Notes: a model not told the origin generated them from the letters alone. Shown: positions 46,057 through 58,429, numbered from the stretch's first letter. The stretch: 64,000 nt of DNA from Zanthoxylum bungeanum (GCA_019454045.1 SKCR01025345.1:413042-477041); one strand, 5' to 3'. Program-made: numbers and translations.

Positions 46057-46912
46057 TCAGAATCCAATTATGTTGCGAGTGTCTTTGACAAGTCTGGCAT
46101 TGTATTCTGCAATCCAAAGTTGAATCATTTTGATCTCTTTTTGTCTCTGCTCAACCAACCAGTCAGGATCACTTGGAGTAGCATTCAGTAAATCCAAGCC
46201 GTGAGCTCCTAAATACCATCACAATTAATCTTGGTCATTCTTTTTGTAACAAAACCAGAAAAAAAAAATAATAATAATTCAAAACACTTGATTAAAAGAA
46301 AATGGATACCTTCTTTTGTAAATATAGCTACAACACTGCCAGATATATCCTCTAAAACCCTGCACTTTCAATAAATATGAATTAATTTGCCGTGTAAGTA
46401 GAGGCGGTATCTGGAGTGCGCTACCGAAGCCCGGTGTATTACATGAAAAAAATTAGTCATCCTAAAATAAAATCATGTCTCCGTCACTGCATCTAAGGCT
46501 GCCGATATACAAAATTGTATGATGAAAAAGGATGAAATTTTAGGTTCTTTTACCCTCCAACACTATACGGGTCTCGCAGTCCATTGGAAAAAATTATGTT
46601 GCTTGAAAAACTTCCAAGGACAGATTTTATATCCTGAAAGATTATTACATAAAAAACAGAACAAAAAGAAAAATATAATGTTAGTTAATTTTTATGTTGT
46701 TTGAAAAACAGAAGTGTAAATGAAGAGTACAAGATGTTCATGTAAATACATGGCCACCAAATTCTGTTGTGATCCAATGTGTTCTTGGGGTTACACCGAA
46801 AAGAGCTTTGCAGGACTTGGTGTAGTTGTTCAAATCAAAAGGCGATGCTTGGAACATTGTATCATTTTCACCATGTCCGATTGGCATTACCATTTCAGTG
46901 CATGTCTGATAC

Positions 46913-46954
<42 letters not shown>

Positions 46955-49900
46955 GTACTAAATGTTGAAATAGCTCACAGGCCGGTCCTGAGAGATAGAA
47001 AACATAGGAAACCGTCTATTGCTGTATTTTTTTTTTTTTGTAAAATTTCAGGACTTCAAATCGTGTTTTTTATTCTTCACTTATTTATTTTCCTTTTATT
47101 TATTTATTTTAGTGATTAAAAATAAAAAATAGGCCCATTTTATGGGACTGACTTAGGCTTTTCAAACTTTAGAATCGGCCTTGATAAGTCGTGTCTAATA
47201 CACAAGATTAATTCGCATTATAAGCAAGACATGAGAAGGTCTTAATATACGTAACCTTACTTTCTTTTCCCCCACAAAGAGACTGTTTATAGTGTTCGAA
47301 TACGTGACCAAACAAATATTAAATTAACACATGATTATCACGCTGGATACGATCTTCTACCATAAAAAAATAGTAATAATAAACATAAGAATTTTGGAAT
47401 ACCTGCCATATCCATCCACTCTTATTGCTTGGTGTAAAATCAATTATATAATTACAATGTCCTCCGTGACCTCCGCCGCCGAGTAAACTAGCACTGAGTC
47501 CTGCTGCAACTTTGCCAAGAATATCAGTCGCTTGTGGTGCTCCATCAATGGCGCCGCAGACCTTACTGACTGGATTATATGGTGGATTATCATTCTGAGC
47601 AGATATCACATACATCATTCCTAAATGGTCCTTTAGCTCTTTTGATGAATTCAAAGTACTTGAATGAACAAGGAACATGTGTTATTTACTCGAAATGGAT
47701 AAATTCCTATTTAGTCCATAGATTTTAAGCTAATTACTCAGTTAGTATGTTTTTTTCACAAATTATCCAAAACTTTTCTATCTACTTCTCTAACCATTGA
47801 ATTTAATCTTTAAGAGAAAACTAATATTTTTATTAGATATAACTTCAAATTCTAACAAGTCAGACATACAGCAGTTGAAAAATAGAAAATAAAAAGATAA
47901 TTTTTAACGGAAAAAAATATAAAACATGTCAGTGTTCTAAAACGTCTTGCCTAGGCGCGCCTAGGCGGCGCGTATAGGTTTGGCGGCCTATGGCCACCCC
48001 GCCTGGCCCCAAATCGTTAGGGCCAAGCACTCGTCGCAAATTCATCGGTCAACAGACGTTGACCGATGCGAAATTCGAATTAATTATTTTTTCTGACCGA
48101 ATTTCACACCCCAATCATAACCCTAACCTTAATTTTAAAAATTAACTCTCTAACTCATTGAAAAAAATCCCGATTTAGAGTATAACCGTTAAAAATCTAA
48201 TTTTTAAGGGGAAAAAATAACAAAGCATTTATCCAGTTGGAAAAAGATGAGAATGATATAGCAGGCTCTTGTCTTATTCATTACCTGCAAGTATGAAAAA
48301 TATTGCTAAGATTTGTAAGACCATTTGTTTGGCCTGCAATTCTGTCAATCTCGGACCATGACTGTTTTATTGTATTGTAACAACTCTCACTGAATTCCTG
48401 CATCATCCAACAAATTATGTGTATTGTTTGTGTATATATATAAACAATACTTAATAACTTGTGTATATATGTTTCAATTTCTTACTCTGAAATCCTTGGT
48501 GACGACAACATGGTATCCATTTTCTGGTGTGATATTATCGAAGTAAAGAATTGGTGCAGATGATGCCAAGGCTCCGATAGCAATATGTGGGTATTTCAGC
48601 CGTAACCATGATGCAAGCACTGGAATTTTTAGACCCAACATAATAATGATAATAGCAAATAGCTTCTTATTGAAAATTAAATAATTTATACAAGGCCAGT
48701 CGTGGCTAAAGGCGGTCCGTCTAGGATGACTATCGGGACGTCTCGTCCTGATCGGTGCTTGTCCTGTCTCATCCTGATTATTATTCTGGATGAAAAATTG
48801 GTCTCCAATGCCGACTGATTTTTTTAATTCCGGAAGAAAAATCGTAATAATGATAATAGCAAATATCTTCTTATTGAATCTTGATTAGGATTTAAGAAAT
48901 TTTAAGCTAAAATTCAAGATTTAGAATTATTTTTTGGTTTCAAGCTTGACTGGAATTTCTATGAAAAATCATCATGAACCCCTTTTAGAACTTTTATTCA
49001 AGATGAATTTTCATCCGACTGCTAACCCTAGGTCCGCCTATAGTTCCCATTTTTTAAATAAATAATGGTCGAGGGCCTCAAATTTATTTTTATTATAATA
49101 TTATAATGTGGCCAATATAATGACTTCAAAATATAATAATGGCATTAGGTTTGAAGATACGAAGGCCAATATAATGACCTCAAAATATAATTTTTACTGA
49201 GGATGTGAATTTTCATCCCGTTGCCAACCCTATATCTGCCTATAGTTCTCATTTTTAAATAACTAATGGTTAAGGATCTCAAATTTATTTTTATTATAAT
49301 ATTATATTATATTGCCTCAAAATATAACAATAGCATTAGGCCAGCCCTGAATTTTTATATTGGCAATAATCTTGTGTTGCGACAACTTACTTCCACCATA
49401 AGATCCTCCAACCGCAATGACGGGGCAATTTTCAGCTGACAGGTTCTTTTTAACATCTGTGATCAACTGTGCGTAATCTGCCAAAGCTTGTGTTGAGCTT
49501 AAATATCCGAGAGTGCCCGCATCTCTGAATGCTTCTTCTTCGGATCCGAATGGCATTGAGTCTCCATAATAACGATGCTGTATATATATGGTAACAATAT
49601 TCGCCGACGGATCACATACAGTTGATCAAGTCTCCAAAATCCAATATAGGCAATTTTTAGTTATGTATTGCTGATTAAGATTCACCGTTGAAATGAATTT
49701 GTACTTAATAATAAATTAAACTGTCATAATTTATATAATATGGTTATTATATAAATCTTATTTATCTCCTAACTATTAATCTGATCCTGAATATAAATTA
49801 TTATAATGACACTTTAGTCCTTATAATTTTGAAAATACAAACTTTAACTTTCGTCGTTAGATTTCCATTAATTTTGAGTCATTTTTATCCGATTATTATT

Positions 49901-50539
49901 AATTAAATGATTTAAATACTCAAAAAAAAATATTTTAAAAATAGTTTAAGTTTGTTTTATAATTAAATGAAAAATGACACAATTAACAAAAATAAAAATT
50001 TATATTTTCTAAAATTACATTGGATTAAAATTTATATTTTTAAAACTACAGTTATCATAGCTATTTGTGGAATAATCAAGTGTTATTTTCCCATAATATT
50101 AACATCAAAAGAATATCAACAATGCTAATTATAAAAAAAAAGACTTGCATAGAGAGAGAGAGAGAGAGATACTCACCTCAATATACAACAAGAGAGCTTT
50201 AAAAGACGAAGCAAGATCAACAATGGATCCCTTGCCGGAGATGCCATAGGTCAACGGAAGCTCCTCGCCGATATAGACAATGATCGGGGAGCTAGTGTTT
50301 GGCCCTCCCCAGTACTGGAAGTTAATGACGTATTTCTGTTGAAAGGTGGCATAACTCTCAGGCTTGTAATTGAAATGATCCAAGCTTTGTGTGTAATAAT
50401 ATGTTACAAATTCTGGCGGGAGGTCTGATCTGGGCTGCAGGCTCGTATCAAATCTCATGTATCTGGTTGCAGAAACACATATTGTTGTGGGCAAAATTAT
50501 TAATACTGAAAGCAGTTGAAATGAGAATCGAATTGCCAT
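46057..50539 (-). CDS. Serine carboxypeptidase, family S28 (lysosomal Pro-X carboxypeptidase-like), nine exons, 496 aa
   Basis: S28 enzymes remove a C-terminal residue after proline, in the vacuole/lysosome or outside the cell. Exons (minus strand): 50,539-50,177; 49,577-49,391; 48,619-48,486; 48,397-48,285; 47,658-47,403; 46,905-46,750; 46,633-46,554; 46,359-46,310; 46,208-46,057. All introns have GT-AG ends and phases agree; the total is 1,491 bp including stop. Residues 1 to about 23 form a hydrophobic signal peptide. Landmarks: [10 protein letters not shown] (about 49-58), [15 protein letters not shown] (122-132), nucleophile Ser180 in GGSYGG, Asp424 in NGLRDP, His449 in GAHGLDL. Length and order fit plant S28 proteins. 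Introns have collected repeats: a TAT microsatellite beside the exon 6 acceptor, a hAT-like end in intron 4 and a duplication in intron 2. No defect seen, so probably functional. Confidence 0.93.
46915..46954. repeat. (ATA)n microsatellite at the 3' end of intron 5 of the S28 gene
   Basis: About 13 units, ending 10 bases before exon 6 (first base 46,905). On the sense (minus) strand this is (TTA)n where a polypyrimidine tract is expected. Confidence 0.92.
47929..48080. mobile_element. hAT-like terminal fragment in intron 4 of the S28 gene
   Basis: CAGTGTTCTAAAAC followed by GC-rich CCTAGGCG text resembles the left end of plant hAT elements with CAGTGTTCTAAAA termini. Holds the 18-bp palindrome GCCTAGGCGCGCCTAGGC at 47,949-47,966. 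The opposite end was not found. Confidence 0.45.
49003..49348. repeat. Direct duplication in intron 2 of the S28 gene
   Basis: The order GAATTTTCATCC, GCCTATAGTTC, TTTTTAAATAA, CTCAAATTTATTTTTATTAT, AGCATTAGG occurs twice (about 49,003-49,160 and 49,205-49,345) with scattered differences. Confidence 0.6.
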
Positions 50540-50940
50540 TTTTGAGCTTCGGAGCTGTAGCTTCCTGAATCTGAAGATATATTACTATGGCATTAGTCGA
50601 TAATCATTTACTATTATTGTTTATATCGACATTTACTAAGTGAGTATAGACATATTTGGATGTTAGCCTAACTTATATAAAATTTCGAATCGAATTGTCA
50701 TTTTTTATAATCTTTTGACACGTATTGTATATATATAATAATCATAATTTATAAAAAAAATTAGTACAAAGTTTAACTCAACATTAAATTGGTATGTGTT
50801 TTGATTCGAACGAATGCATATATGTTTTTAGAATATATGTATGTTAGTTGTATAACATGTGTTGATGGTGGTTATGATGTTAAAATTGGATTTTAGGAGT
50901 ATTGAAGTATTAGGAAAAAATTAGAAGTGTTTAGTATTGG
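50540..50940. other. 5' flank of the S28 gene
   Basis: A/T-rich, presumably 5' UTR and promoter on the minus strand. No convincing TATA box or known element could be fixed. Confidence 0.3.
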
Positions 50941-51340
50941 TTTGAAGTTGAAATTGCTCACTGCCTAGGACAGCGTCGCGACTCTGACCTTCCAGCGTCG
51001 TGACACCGTGCATCAGACCTAGGAGCGTCGCGACGCCCACCCTTCCATGTCACGGTGCCGAGACATTCATCTCTTGTAGTTGCTCTCGCACTTTGAAGCG
51101 TCTCGACGCCCAAGCTTCCGTGTCGCAACGCTCAAAGCTGATGAATACTGAAACTTCATTTTCTCCGTTACGGAGTTTTCTGGCTCCGTTTTGATCTCCG
51201 TTTTATCCTATAGACTCAAAACGGAATGTAGTTTTACATAAAATATTTTAAAATACACCCATGCTAGATATCCACGGGTTAGACCCATTTTCGCTGCACA
51301 GAACATCAATTCTACCCTAGGGGTTCCACATCCGCTCTAA
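50941..51340. mobile_element. GC-rich LTR-like fragment
   Basis: Repeated GTCGCGACGC-type text (perfect GCGTCGCGACGC at 51,025-51,036) as in several plant LTRs, followed by A/T-rich sequence up to the pararetrovirus. No ends could be fixed. Confidence 0.4.
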
Positions 51341-51348
51341 CAAATGGC

Positions 51349-51890
51349 ATGGCGCTTGGTGAGATCCATCAAACAACTTTGAGTGCTCTAGAACATCTAT
51401 GTGAACAAAAGGCATTTTTCAAAGAGCTCATCAAAGATAGACAACCTTTCAAGTCATCTTGTAAAAAGTCTCATTTGATAATCAAATGTAGTGATAATAA
51501 ACATCGCACGTGTGCTATAAAGAAGAAGTCTCATTACAAGATGTACAAAAAGAAAAGCAGGAAGCTCAAGAAGCAGTCTAAGCCTCTTCGCTACTTCAGA
51601 GTTAAAGAAAAGTGGAGTAAGCCAAAAGACAGTAGGTGTTTCATCTATAAAAAGAATGGACATTTCTCGAATGATTGCCTACGCAATAGGAAGCAAGTAG
51701 CCAAGCTAGTAGAACAGATCCATCAAAGCATTTGGATTGATTTGGATGATGTAAATGCTAAATCTTGGTTCTCAAACCAAGACTTCCCAGACCATAAGAC
51801 TGTATTTGCTTTAGAAAATCACGATAGTTTAGATGACAGCTCAGATGATAGTGCTGATGATTATGTTTTAGTCCTAGCATTACAACCATG
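51349..51890 (+). pseudogene. Endogenous pararetrovirus (Caulimoviridae, Florendovirus-like): capsid C-terminal region
   Basis: Old copy of a plant pararetrovirus in the host genome. The frame shows a Lys/Arg-rich stretch followed by a zinc knuckle at CFIYKKNGHFSNDC, in which the second metal-binding Cys is Tyr, and then an acidic tail (DDSSDDSADDY). This order, basic region, knuckle, acid tail, is that of the capsid end of caulimovirids. Upstream parts (movement protein, capsid core) are missing. The frame is cut at 51,890 by a hAT element. The listed ATG is internal to the former polyprotein, not a true start. Confidence 0.75.
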
Positions 51891-53448
51891 TATGGATGGA
51901 AGTTTGGGTCAAGATTCGTTTATTCGTTTGATTCAATTCGCTTCAAAGCGAATATAGGTTTGAAAAAATTAATTCGTTTAATAAATGAGTCAATTCGATT
52001 CAATTCGTTTAATAAACGAATCAAATCCGAATTTGAACTCATCAATTCGTTTATTCGCATAGAATTCGTTTATTAAATGAATGATAAACGAATTGAACCA
52101 AATCGAATTCGTTTAATATCCATTTAATTATAAATAAATTTATCCTTAAATGTTTTGAATATAAGTGTTTAACACCAATGATATTTTAATAATTACCTAT
52201 TTTAAACCTAAAAAATTAACTATATAAAGTAAAAATCTAAACCTAGACTTCACTTAACCTAAAATTTCACAGTCGCCTCTCTCATTAATCAAACGAATTC
52301 CAAACCTAAAACTCTCTCAAATCTCAACTCAATCGCTGGACAAAAAAAAAAACTTTTTGATAATCACGAGGGTTATTGAGCTGATTTTGCTCCAAAATTT
52401 CATCATTTTCTTTGTCATCAATATACTGGTAAGATTCTGTATGTCCTTTAGAAAAAGAATGGATTAATAAACGGTTCTGAGTTATGGAGTACTCTGGGAA
52501 TTTTGTAAATTTTTAATCTGATCTGTTTTAAGTCGATTTATTTTATTTAAAACTTGTATTTATTCTTTTTTTATCAGATTAAACATGAAAATGGTCTGTT
52601 TCGTTTGCTGGATTCTTTGAAGCCATATATTTCTTAAAGCTTTTTATATCCTGGATGGAATTTGTTTCCAACTTTCTTAGTTTTCGCTTTGAGTACTCTT
52701 TCGGCATCTACATATATTTTTTTTACTATTTGGAGTTCATCTCCTTTCAAAATATTTTTCTTTATTAGAAGGTACTATTATAGGTTCAGGAATTGATCGT
52801 GGATTTTTATATATTTGGGTACGCTTTTCTCTTATTTCTGTTCTATTTTTCTGGTCGATTATCATCTTCTCCTACTAAAATTTTTTCTTCTAAATAATAA
52901 ATTTCTTTTAACGGCAATTCTGTTTAAAATCTAGGTTTTAACAGTATAATTTTGTTTTATTTGCAAGATCTTTTTTTCGGATGATGATGATAAAGATGTT
53001 TGCCATCTCAACTCGTGTTCGAGAATTCCTTGGTCAAAAATATATTTTGAATATTTTAATTATTATTATGTAATTGATTTATAATTTGAAATTTGGAGCT
53101 TGTTGTAAGTATTTTTAATCTATAAGACTATAACAATGAATATGCTGAGATTTTGTACTTAATTTTGATTAAACGAATCGAATACGAATATTCAATTATT
53201 AAACGAATAAAAATCTAATTCGTTTAATTTGTGTAAATGAATCGGATGCGAATATTCATTTATTAAACGAATACTAAATTCAATTCGATTCGTTTAATTT
53301 TTATAAACGAATAAAAGAATCGAATACGAATATTCATTTATTAAACGAATCGAATATGAATCATAATATTATGATTCGTTTAATAAACGAATCAAATTCA
53401 AATTTAGGACATTACAATTTGATTCGTTGATTCATTTTGTCACCCCTA
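51891..53448. mobile_element. Non-autonomous hAT element, 1,558 bp, inside the pararetrovirus
   Basis: Ends TATGGATG and, on the other strand, TAGGGGTG (6 of 8 positions agree), flanked by a perfect 8-bp target duplication CAACCATG (51,883-51,890 and 53,449-53,456). The subterminal 250 bp at each end are filled with ATTCGTTTAATAAACGAAT-like repeats in both orientations, a usual site type for hAT transposase. The centre has 5'-UTR-like CT-rich text near 52,260-52,340 but no transposase frame, so mobility would need a related active element. Confidence 0.85.
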
Positions 53449-53781
53449 CAACCATGTCAAGGTGTACAACCAACAATCATTGTTCTGCCAGTCGAAATTC
53501 AAGTGCTTCCCACTAAGTATGATAAGTTCATCACTGTTATTGAGTTCATGGGCATAAGAGCCCATAGAAGCATGATGAATCATACGGTTCTATCTCAAGA
53601 AGCATGGACCAGACACATTGAATACTTAAAAGCAGCAGATGGTGAAGTATTCGAAACAGATCTTTTCATTAAGAAACCTATTGGAATCCAATTCTTCCCA
53701 GAATGCATTATTTGGGCCAAAGTTCTTGGTTCAAATATTCCAGATAAAGATTTACTAATTGAGTTCGATGTCTACCAATAA
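53449..53781 (+). pseudogene. Endogenous pararetrovirus: aspartic protease region
   Basis: Frame continues the polyprotein after the hAT element. It resembles the caulimovirid retropepsin: LPVEIQVLPTKYDKF, AADGEVFETDLFIKKPIGI, FFPECIIWAKVLG and IEFDVY. The catalytic Asp-Thr-Gly position reads Gly-Ile-Arg, so the protease is dead. A stop ends the frame at 53,779-53,781. Confidence 0.7.
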
Positions 53782-54251
53782 GATAAAATGCTTCAGATAC
53801 TTTCAGATGGTGTTCAATTTAAATTATTGACAATGCCATAAACTACCATCCCGAAGTTGTTCTCGTCAATAGAAGTCAAACCAATTTTAGTTATTATAAA
53901 GGTATTATCTCCTTTTTGTTCAGATTATCATCGGGATTTCACGCATCCCTCTCTTTTATGGAAGAATGAAGAATTATTTATTATGCTACTCTTGGCTTAA
54001 TGATGATATAATCCTACTAAGGCATCTCACCCTGGGATGACACCTTCAGCCCATGCTTTGGCCTAGAATGAAAGAAACTAATTGTTACAGCAAGGATTAA
54101 TATAGCCCAGAAACTCAGATGGAGCTTTCCAAGCTTTTTATGTGAAAAAGCGGTCAAAGAAAGTCAGAGGAAAAAATAGATTGGTAATTGACTACAAGAC
54201 ACTTAATGTCTTTCTCAAAGATGACAAGTTCCTACCTGCCAAAGATCAACT
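53782..54251 (+). pseudogene. Endogenous pararetrovirus: protease to start of reverse transcriptase, broken
   Basis: Several stops, then a recognisable reverse transcriptase beginning with RGKNRLVIDYKTLN followed by FLKDDKFLPAKDQ (54,142-54,251). The sequence is cut at 54,251 by copia LTR text; most of the polymerase, including the catalytic motif, is not seen again. Confidence 0.7.
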
Positions 54252-54669
54252 TGTTGGGGTTGACGCAGCGGAAGCTCGCGGCGGATGGCGAAAATGGTTT
54301 TTAAACATTTTAAAAAATTTCCGAGTAAATTAATAAATATCAAATATTTATAATTCACTCAAAAATGGTAAATATATTATTTATTAACATTTAATAACAT
54401 AATATATTTGGTTACACGACGAATTATTTTACGAAAATATTTTCGACAAATCTACGCGTCATGGGCAAGCGGTCAAACCGGTTGACCAACAGTCGAGCCG
54501 GGTCATCCCAGACATTTGGGCAGTGTTCAATCAGCCCTTGGCCTGTCCAAACAGTGCCCAATTCGCTGGGATCACAGCCGGCACGCAACAGACCCGTTTT
54601 GACGCGAATATCACCATTTTCTGGCATTTTCGCCCCGGAACAATTTCCGGAATTTATCCACCACCCAAT
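54252..54669 (-). mobile_element. Inverted 3' fragment of a family Y LTR
   Basis: Reads, on the minus strand, as the last ~420 bp of a family Y LTR: CGAGCTTCCGCTGCGTCAACC and the terminal CCCCAACA at the junction with the pararetrovirus. It lies head to head with the next LTR. Confidence 0.65.
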
Positions 54670-57202
54670 TGTTAGGGTTGGTGCTCCGAGTGCCAATCTG
54701 GATCGTATTTATGTACGATTCATTAATACGAGCGGTTCAATTTTCCATAATATTACTAATTTTACTGGTAGCACCCTTATCTTTTATACACTTATTCGAT
54801 TTAATCTCGATTAGATTGAAACTAAATCTGGTTCAGTGATACGTGTATATTAGACAAAGACCCTAGGATTTACAATATAGTGCGCAGTTACAACGTAGTT
54901 TGTAATTGACATTGGGAAGCGCACTATTAGTTGTATATCCTTAAATAAAGTTCCTGGTCAAGATTTACTAACACGGGTCGGTTAGTAAAATCCGTTGAGA
55001 CCAGTACATGTCGTATATCGTGACTTAGTCTGATGGTTTATCCCAATGAACCATGAGTCTTGGGAGACTCGTATAGACATGTATGTGTTTATTTGATAAG
55101 ACACTGAACGACTCACTGAAGGTTTCCTAATAGATGGTACACCAACGTCAATATGAACCTTCTCGAGTTTAGCGAGCATAATGGTCATTCGACTTGAGAT
55201 ACCACCGTGGATATATGAGCTATCCTACACACTTTGATGACAGTCACGTCAATGATCTAGCCATGATCAGACCTCCGCCTTTTCGTTGGGTGTGGACTGA
55301 TGCTCATGATATCCTATGCGTATCGAGACAGGATCTGTCAGTCCTGTGTATATGGCATAGGCATCCTCACGTGTTTACGATCTATTAAATCCATGGCCGT
55401 GGTATAACATCGGAAACCAGTTCCGAGTGTTATTTAGAGATCGTAAATTAAAAGTCGACTGTATTATACCGCATGAATTTGACGTTCTCTTCTATATCCT
55501 AGGTATAATACAGATGGCCCGTGACGGAGGGATTATACGTATGCAGTGACCTCGACTTGCATAGTTTAGCGAGATTATCTGTGGTCGTCATAATCCATGA
55601 GTGGGTGGATTATGGACACGAAATTGGATTTCGTGACGGATATACCTAAACTTAGAGAGTCCCACAATATGAAGTGTACTCGTTGAGCACTTGGGCAACG
55701 CGATATGAATAATACGGATTATTCATAATACTTCGCCGGATTAAGTGAGTTAATTCGGATCGTTTAATCGGTTAAACGATGACACATGCATTAGAGGATT
55801 TTGTCCGCGAATAATTATTGTGTATTTGTATTTGATACATAATTCGATTAGATACACATTAATTATTCGTCAAATGAGATTTTGACACATTCCATGAATA
55901 TATGTATTTATTATTTAATGTAAATAAAATACATGTATTTGTGTAAATTAGTTGTTTAATTATTTAATAGTTAAATAATTAAATAATTGACTTTTCAAAC
56001 CTTATCCATTAATCATTAATTGAATGACAAATGGTGAGTTTTAATTGGATCAAATGGCATGAAATTAATTACACTTTATTTGTCTAATTTTGATTTGTTA
56101 ATATAAAGTGAAATTGGTTTTAATTTGATTAAAAAAATTGAAAGACCAAAATGGCCCTTGACTTCAATTTCGTCCACACTAATACAAAAAGGGGGAAATT
56201 TTGTTTCTCTCTCTTGTTCACTCCCTCACTGCCGAGAGCTTCAACTAAGGAAGATGAAAATGGGTTTCATTGATACTTAATGAATCAAGCATAAAGATTT
56301 GAAGAAAAATCAAAGAAAAGACTAAGGTTTAAGGGGATTTAAGGTAAGTCTTCAAACCTTAAGCTGGAATATCTTGATTTCTTATTTCTTCGTGATTTAG
56401 AAATATTCTAGGGTTCTTAAAATCTGAAATTTTTGGGGCTTTTGGTTGTGGATAGTGAATTGGAAGTGGTTGAACATGTGTGAAATAAAATTGGTGAATA
56501 TTATTGTAATGTTAGGCCAATTTATTCAATTATTGAAATTTGTCATTCTAGAGTTTTTGATCCACTCTAAATAGCCTAGAATTGTTCTAGAGTTGTTCAT
56601 ATGTGGTGGGACTCATTTGGTGATGGATTGATTAGATTAATCTTGTTGAAAACTGGATTTAAGCATGAAAATTAGGCCAATTTCGTTTTCTGTTTTGACC
56701 TGGAAATAAATCTGATTTTGTGATGAAATTGTTGTCTTTAGAATATTTTGGATGTAATTAGGGTGTTGGCACAATTGCCGGAAATTATTTCCGACTTGAA
56801 ATAAACGAAAACGGCCAAAAAAACAGCGTTACCGGGTGGATTTTGAGCCAACCGGGTGACGGCTGTCCAAACAGTGAGTCTGTCACTATTCGGGCAGCCC
56901 ATGAACTGTCCCAACACTATTGGAGCTGACCTGGACAGTTTCCATAAGTGTCGGGTAGTCAGTTCGGTCAAAAACACATTTTAGGCCATTTTATGAAAAA
57001 AACGGTTTTCGTAAAAGTTTCGCGAAGTTTCAACTATATTTATGTTAATATTTGATATTAAATAAATAGGTATAGGTGAAATATGAATAAATTATTTATA
57101 TTAGATATTGAATAATTTATTCAGTATTTTGAAAAAAATTTAAAATACGATTTCGCCCGGACTCGCGCTTCCGCTGCGCCCCATCGCCCAAAACCCCAAC
57201 CA
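54670..57202 (+). mobile_element. Family Y LTR, copy 3 (copia 5' LTR), 2,533 bp
   Basis: Starts TGTTAGGGTTGGTGCTCCGAG, ends CCCCAACCA, and is followed by a primer-binding site, which makes it a 5' LTR and identifies family Y as Ty1/copia. The conserved structured block is at about 54,940-55,640, with stems at 54,962-54,992, 55,085-55,104, 55,118-55,162, 55,460-55,513, 55,589-55,614 and 55,617-55,635. Confidence 0.85.
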
Positions 57203-57205
57203 AAA

Positions 57206-57217
57206 TGGTATCAGAGC
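57206..57217 (+). other. Primer-binding site, initiator tRNA-Met
   Basis: TGGTATCAGAGC, three bases after the LTR end. Confidence 0.92.
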
Positions 57218-58429
57218 GGGTCTGATGCTTCATCCATTACATTATTCGTGCTTGATATTTGATATATAATCCAATTTTAATGTTCGCACATGCTTGGAAT
57301 CTAGATATGTTTCTTAACTGTTCGGTTCTACGCTAACGAAAATGTAACGAAAATTTAATTGTTAAATTAAGTTATATTTTCTATAGGTAGAATAGATTTG
57401 TTTAGAAAATGATTTAGATTAATATTCTGCATTTGATGTAGATTACAGCTTCCATAGGAAAATCCCCGCTTTTAAATATGGTTGTAAAGTGACGTGTATT
57501 GGATACATATTTCTTGGTCCGTCTTGTCAGTACAGTTTATGGGTATTTTTCTATAAGTGCATCCGAGATCGTGCTAAAGTTGTGAGGGTGTAGTTATAAG
57601 ATTATTATCCATACCGGTTGTATATTGATACTGGATAAATTCAAGTGAAAGTGTAAATCTTGAACATGCCAAAGTTGTCAGGACTACACCGGTAGCTTGA
57701 GTTTGTCATTGACAAGTGTAGCCTTGATATGCCTCCCTGTGAACGTGCCAAATCTGTCACAGCGAGAAACGATCAGGACCGAAACCAGGAGTCACTGGTG
57801 AGTGATTGACAAAGAGTTGTCTACCTAATGAATATATGTAGGCGAGAACATGACAAAGCTGTGAGTCGAAATATATAAATGGGATCCTACTCTCACTATG
57901 GAATTCGATTTAATTATTGATTCCCGTTGTCCGTTGGGGATTACGGTATTACGTAAAGTAATGGGAGACACTGCTGGGTTAAAAATCCATAACCCAACCA
58001 GTGTGTAATTTTATGGAATTTACTGCTTTCGTTTTCCTTTATTCTATATTGTTTATAGATTTATGCTTCTAATCCACTGCATAATATATTACTTGAATAT
58101 ATAGGTTTTCTAACTTTACTTATGGTTGCGTAGTTCTAGGATAAGTTCTAGAAAGACAATAGACTTAGATACTGTTAGATTAATTTAAAAACCATCGGGA
58201 ACTGTTGTTCCGATTTTCTTGGAAAATCAAGATGGTTTCTGACTTAGTTACTAAGTCACGATTAGGTAATCTAAATAGATATCTGGTTTAGGATATAATA
58301 GTCTAGTTAGAACTGTTTCTTATGCAGTAAAAATTAACACGAATCAGTTCATATCTCGAGATTCTTAACTGGCATTAAGAAAACCCCTTTAGTATTTTTT
58401 TTGTCTTATAATGATGTTTCTTAGCTTTA
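57218..58429 (+). mobile_element. Internal leader of the family Y copia element (no coding domain seen)
   Basis: About 1.2 kb without any gag or pol motif. Contains four spaced variants of GTGCCAAAGTTGT (about 57,570-57,860) and the pair GGGTTAAAAATCC/ATAACCC near 57,975. The right junction with the pararetrovirus is only approximate. The element is either truncated or non-autonomous. Confidence 0.5.
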
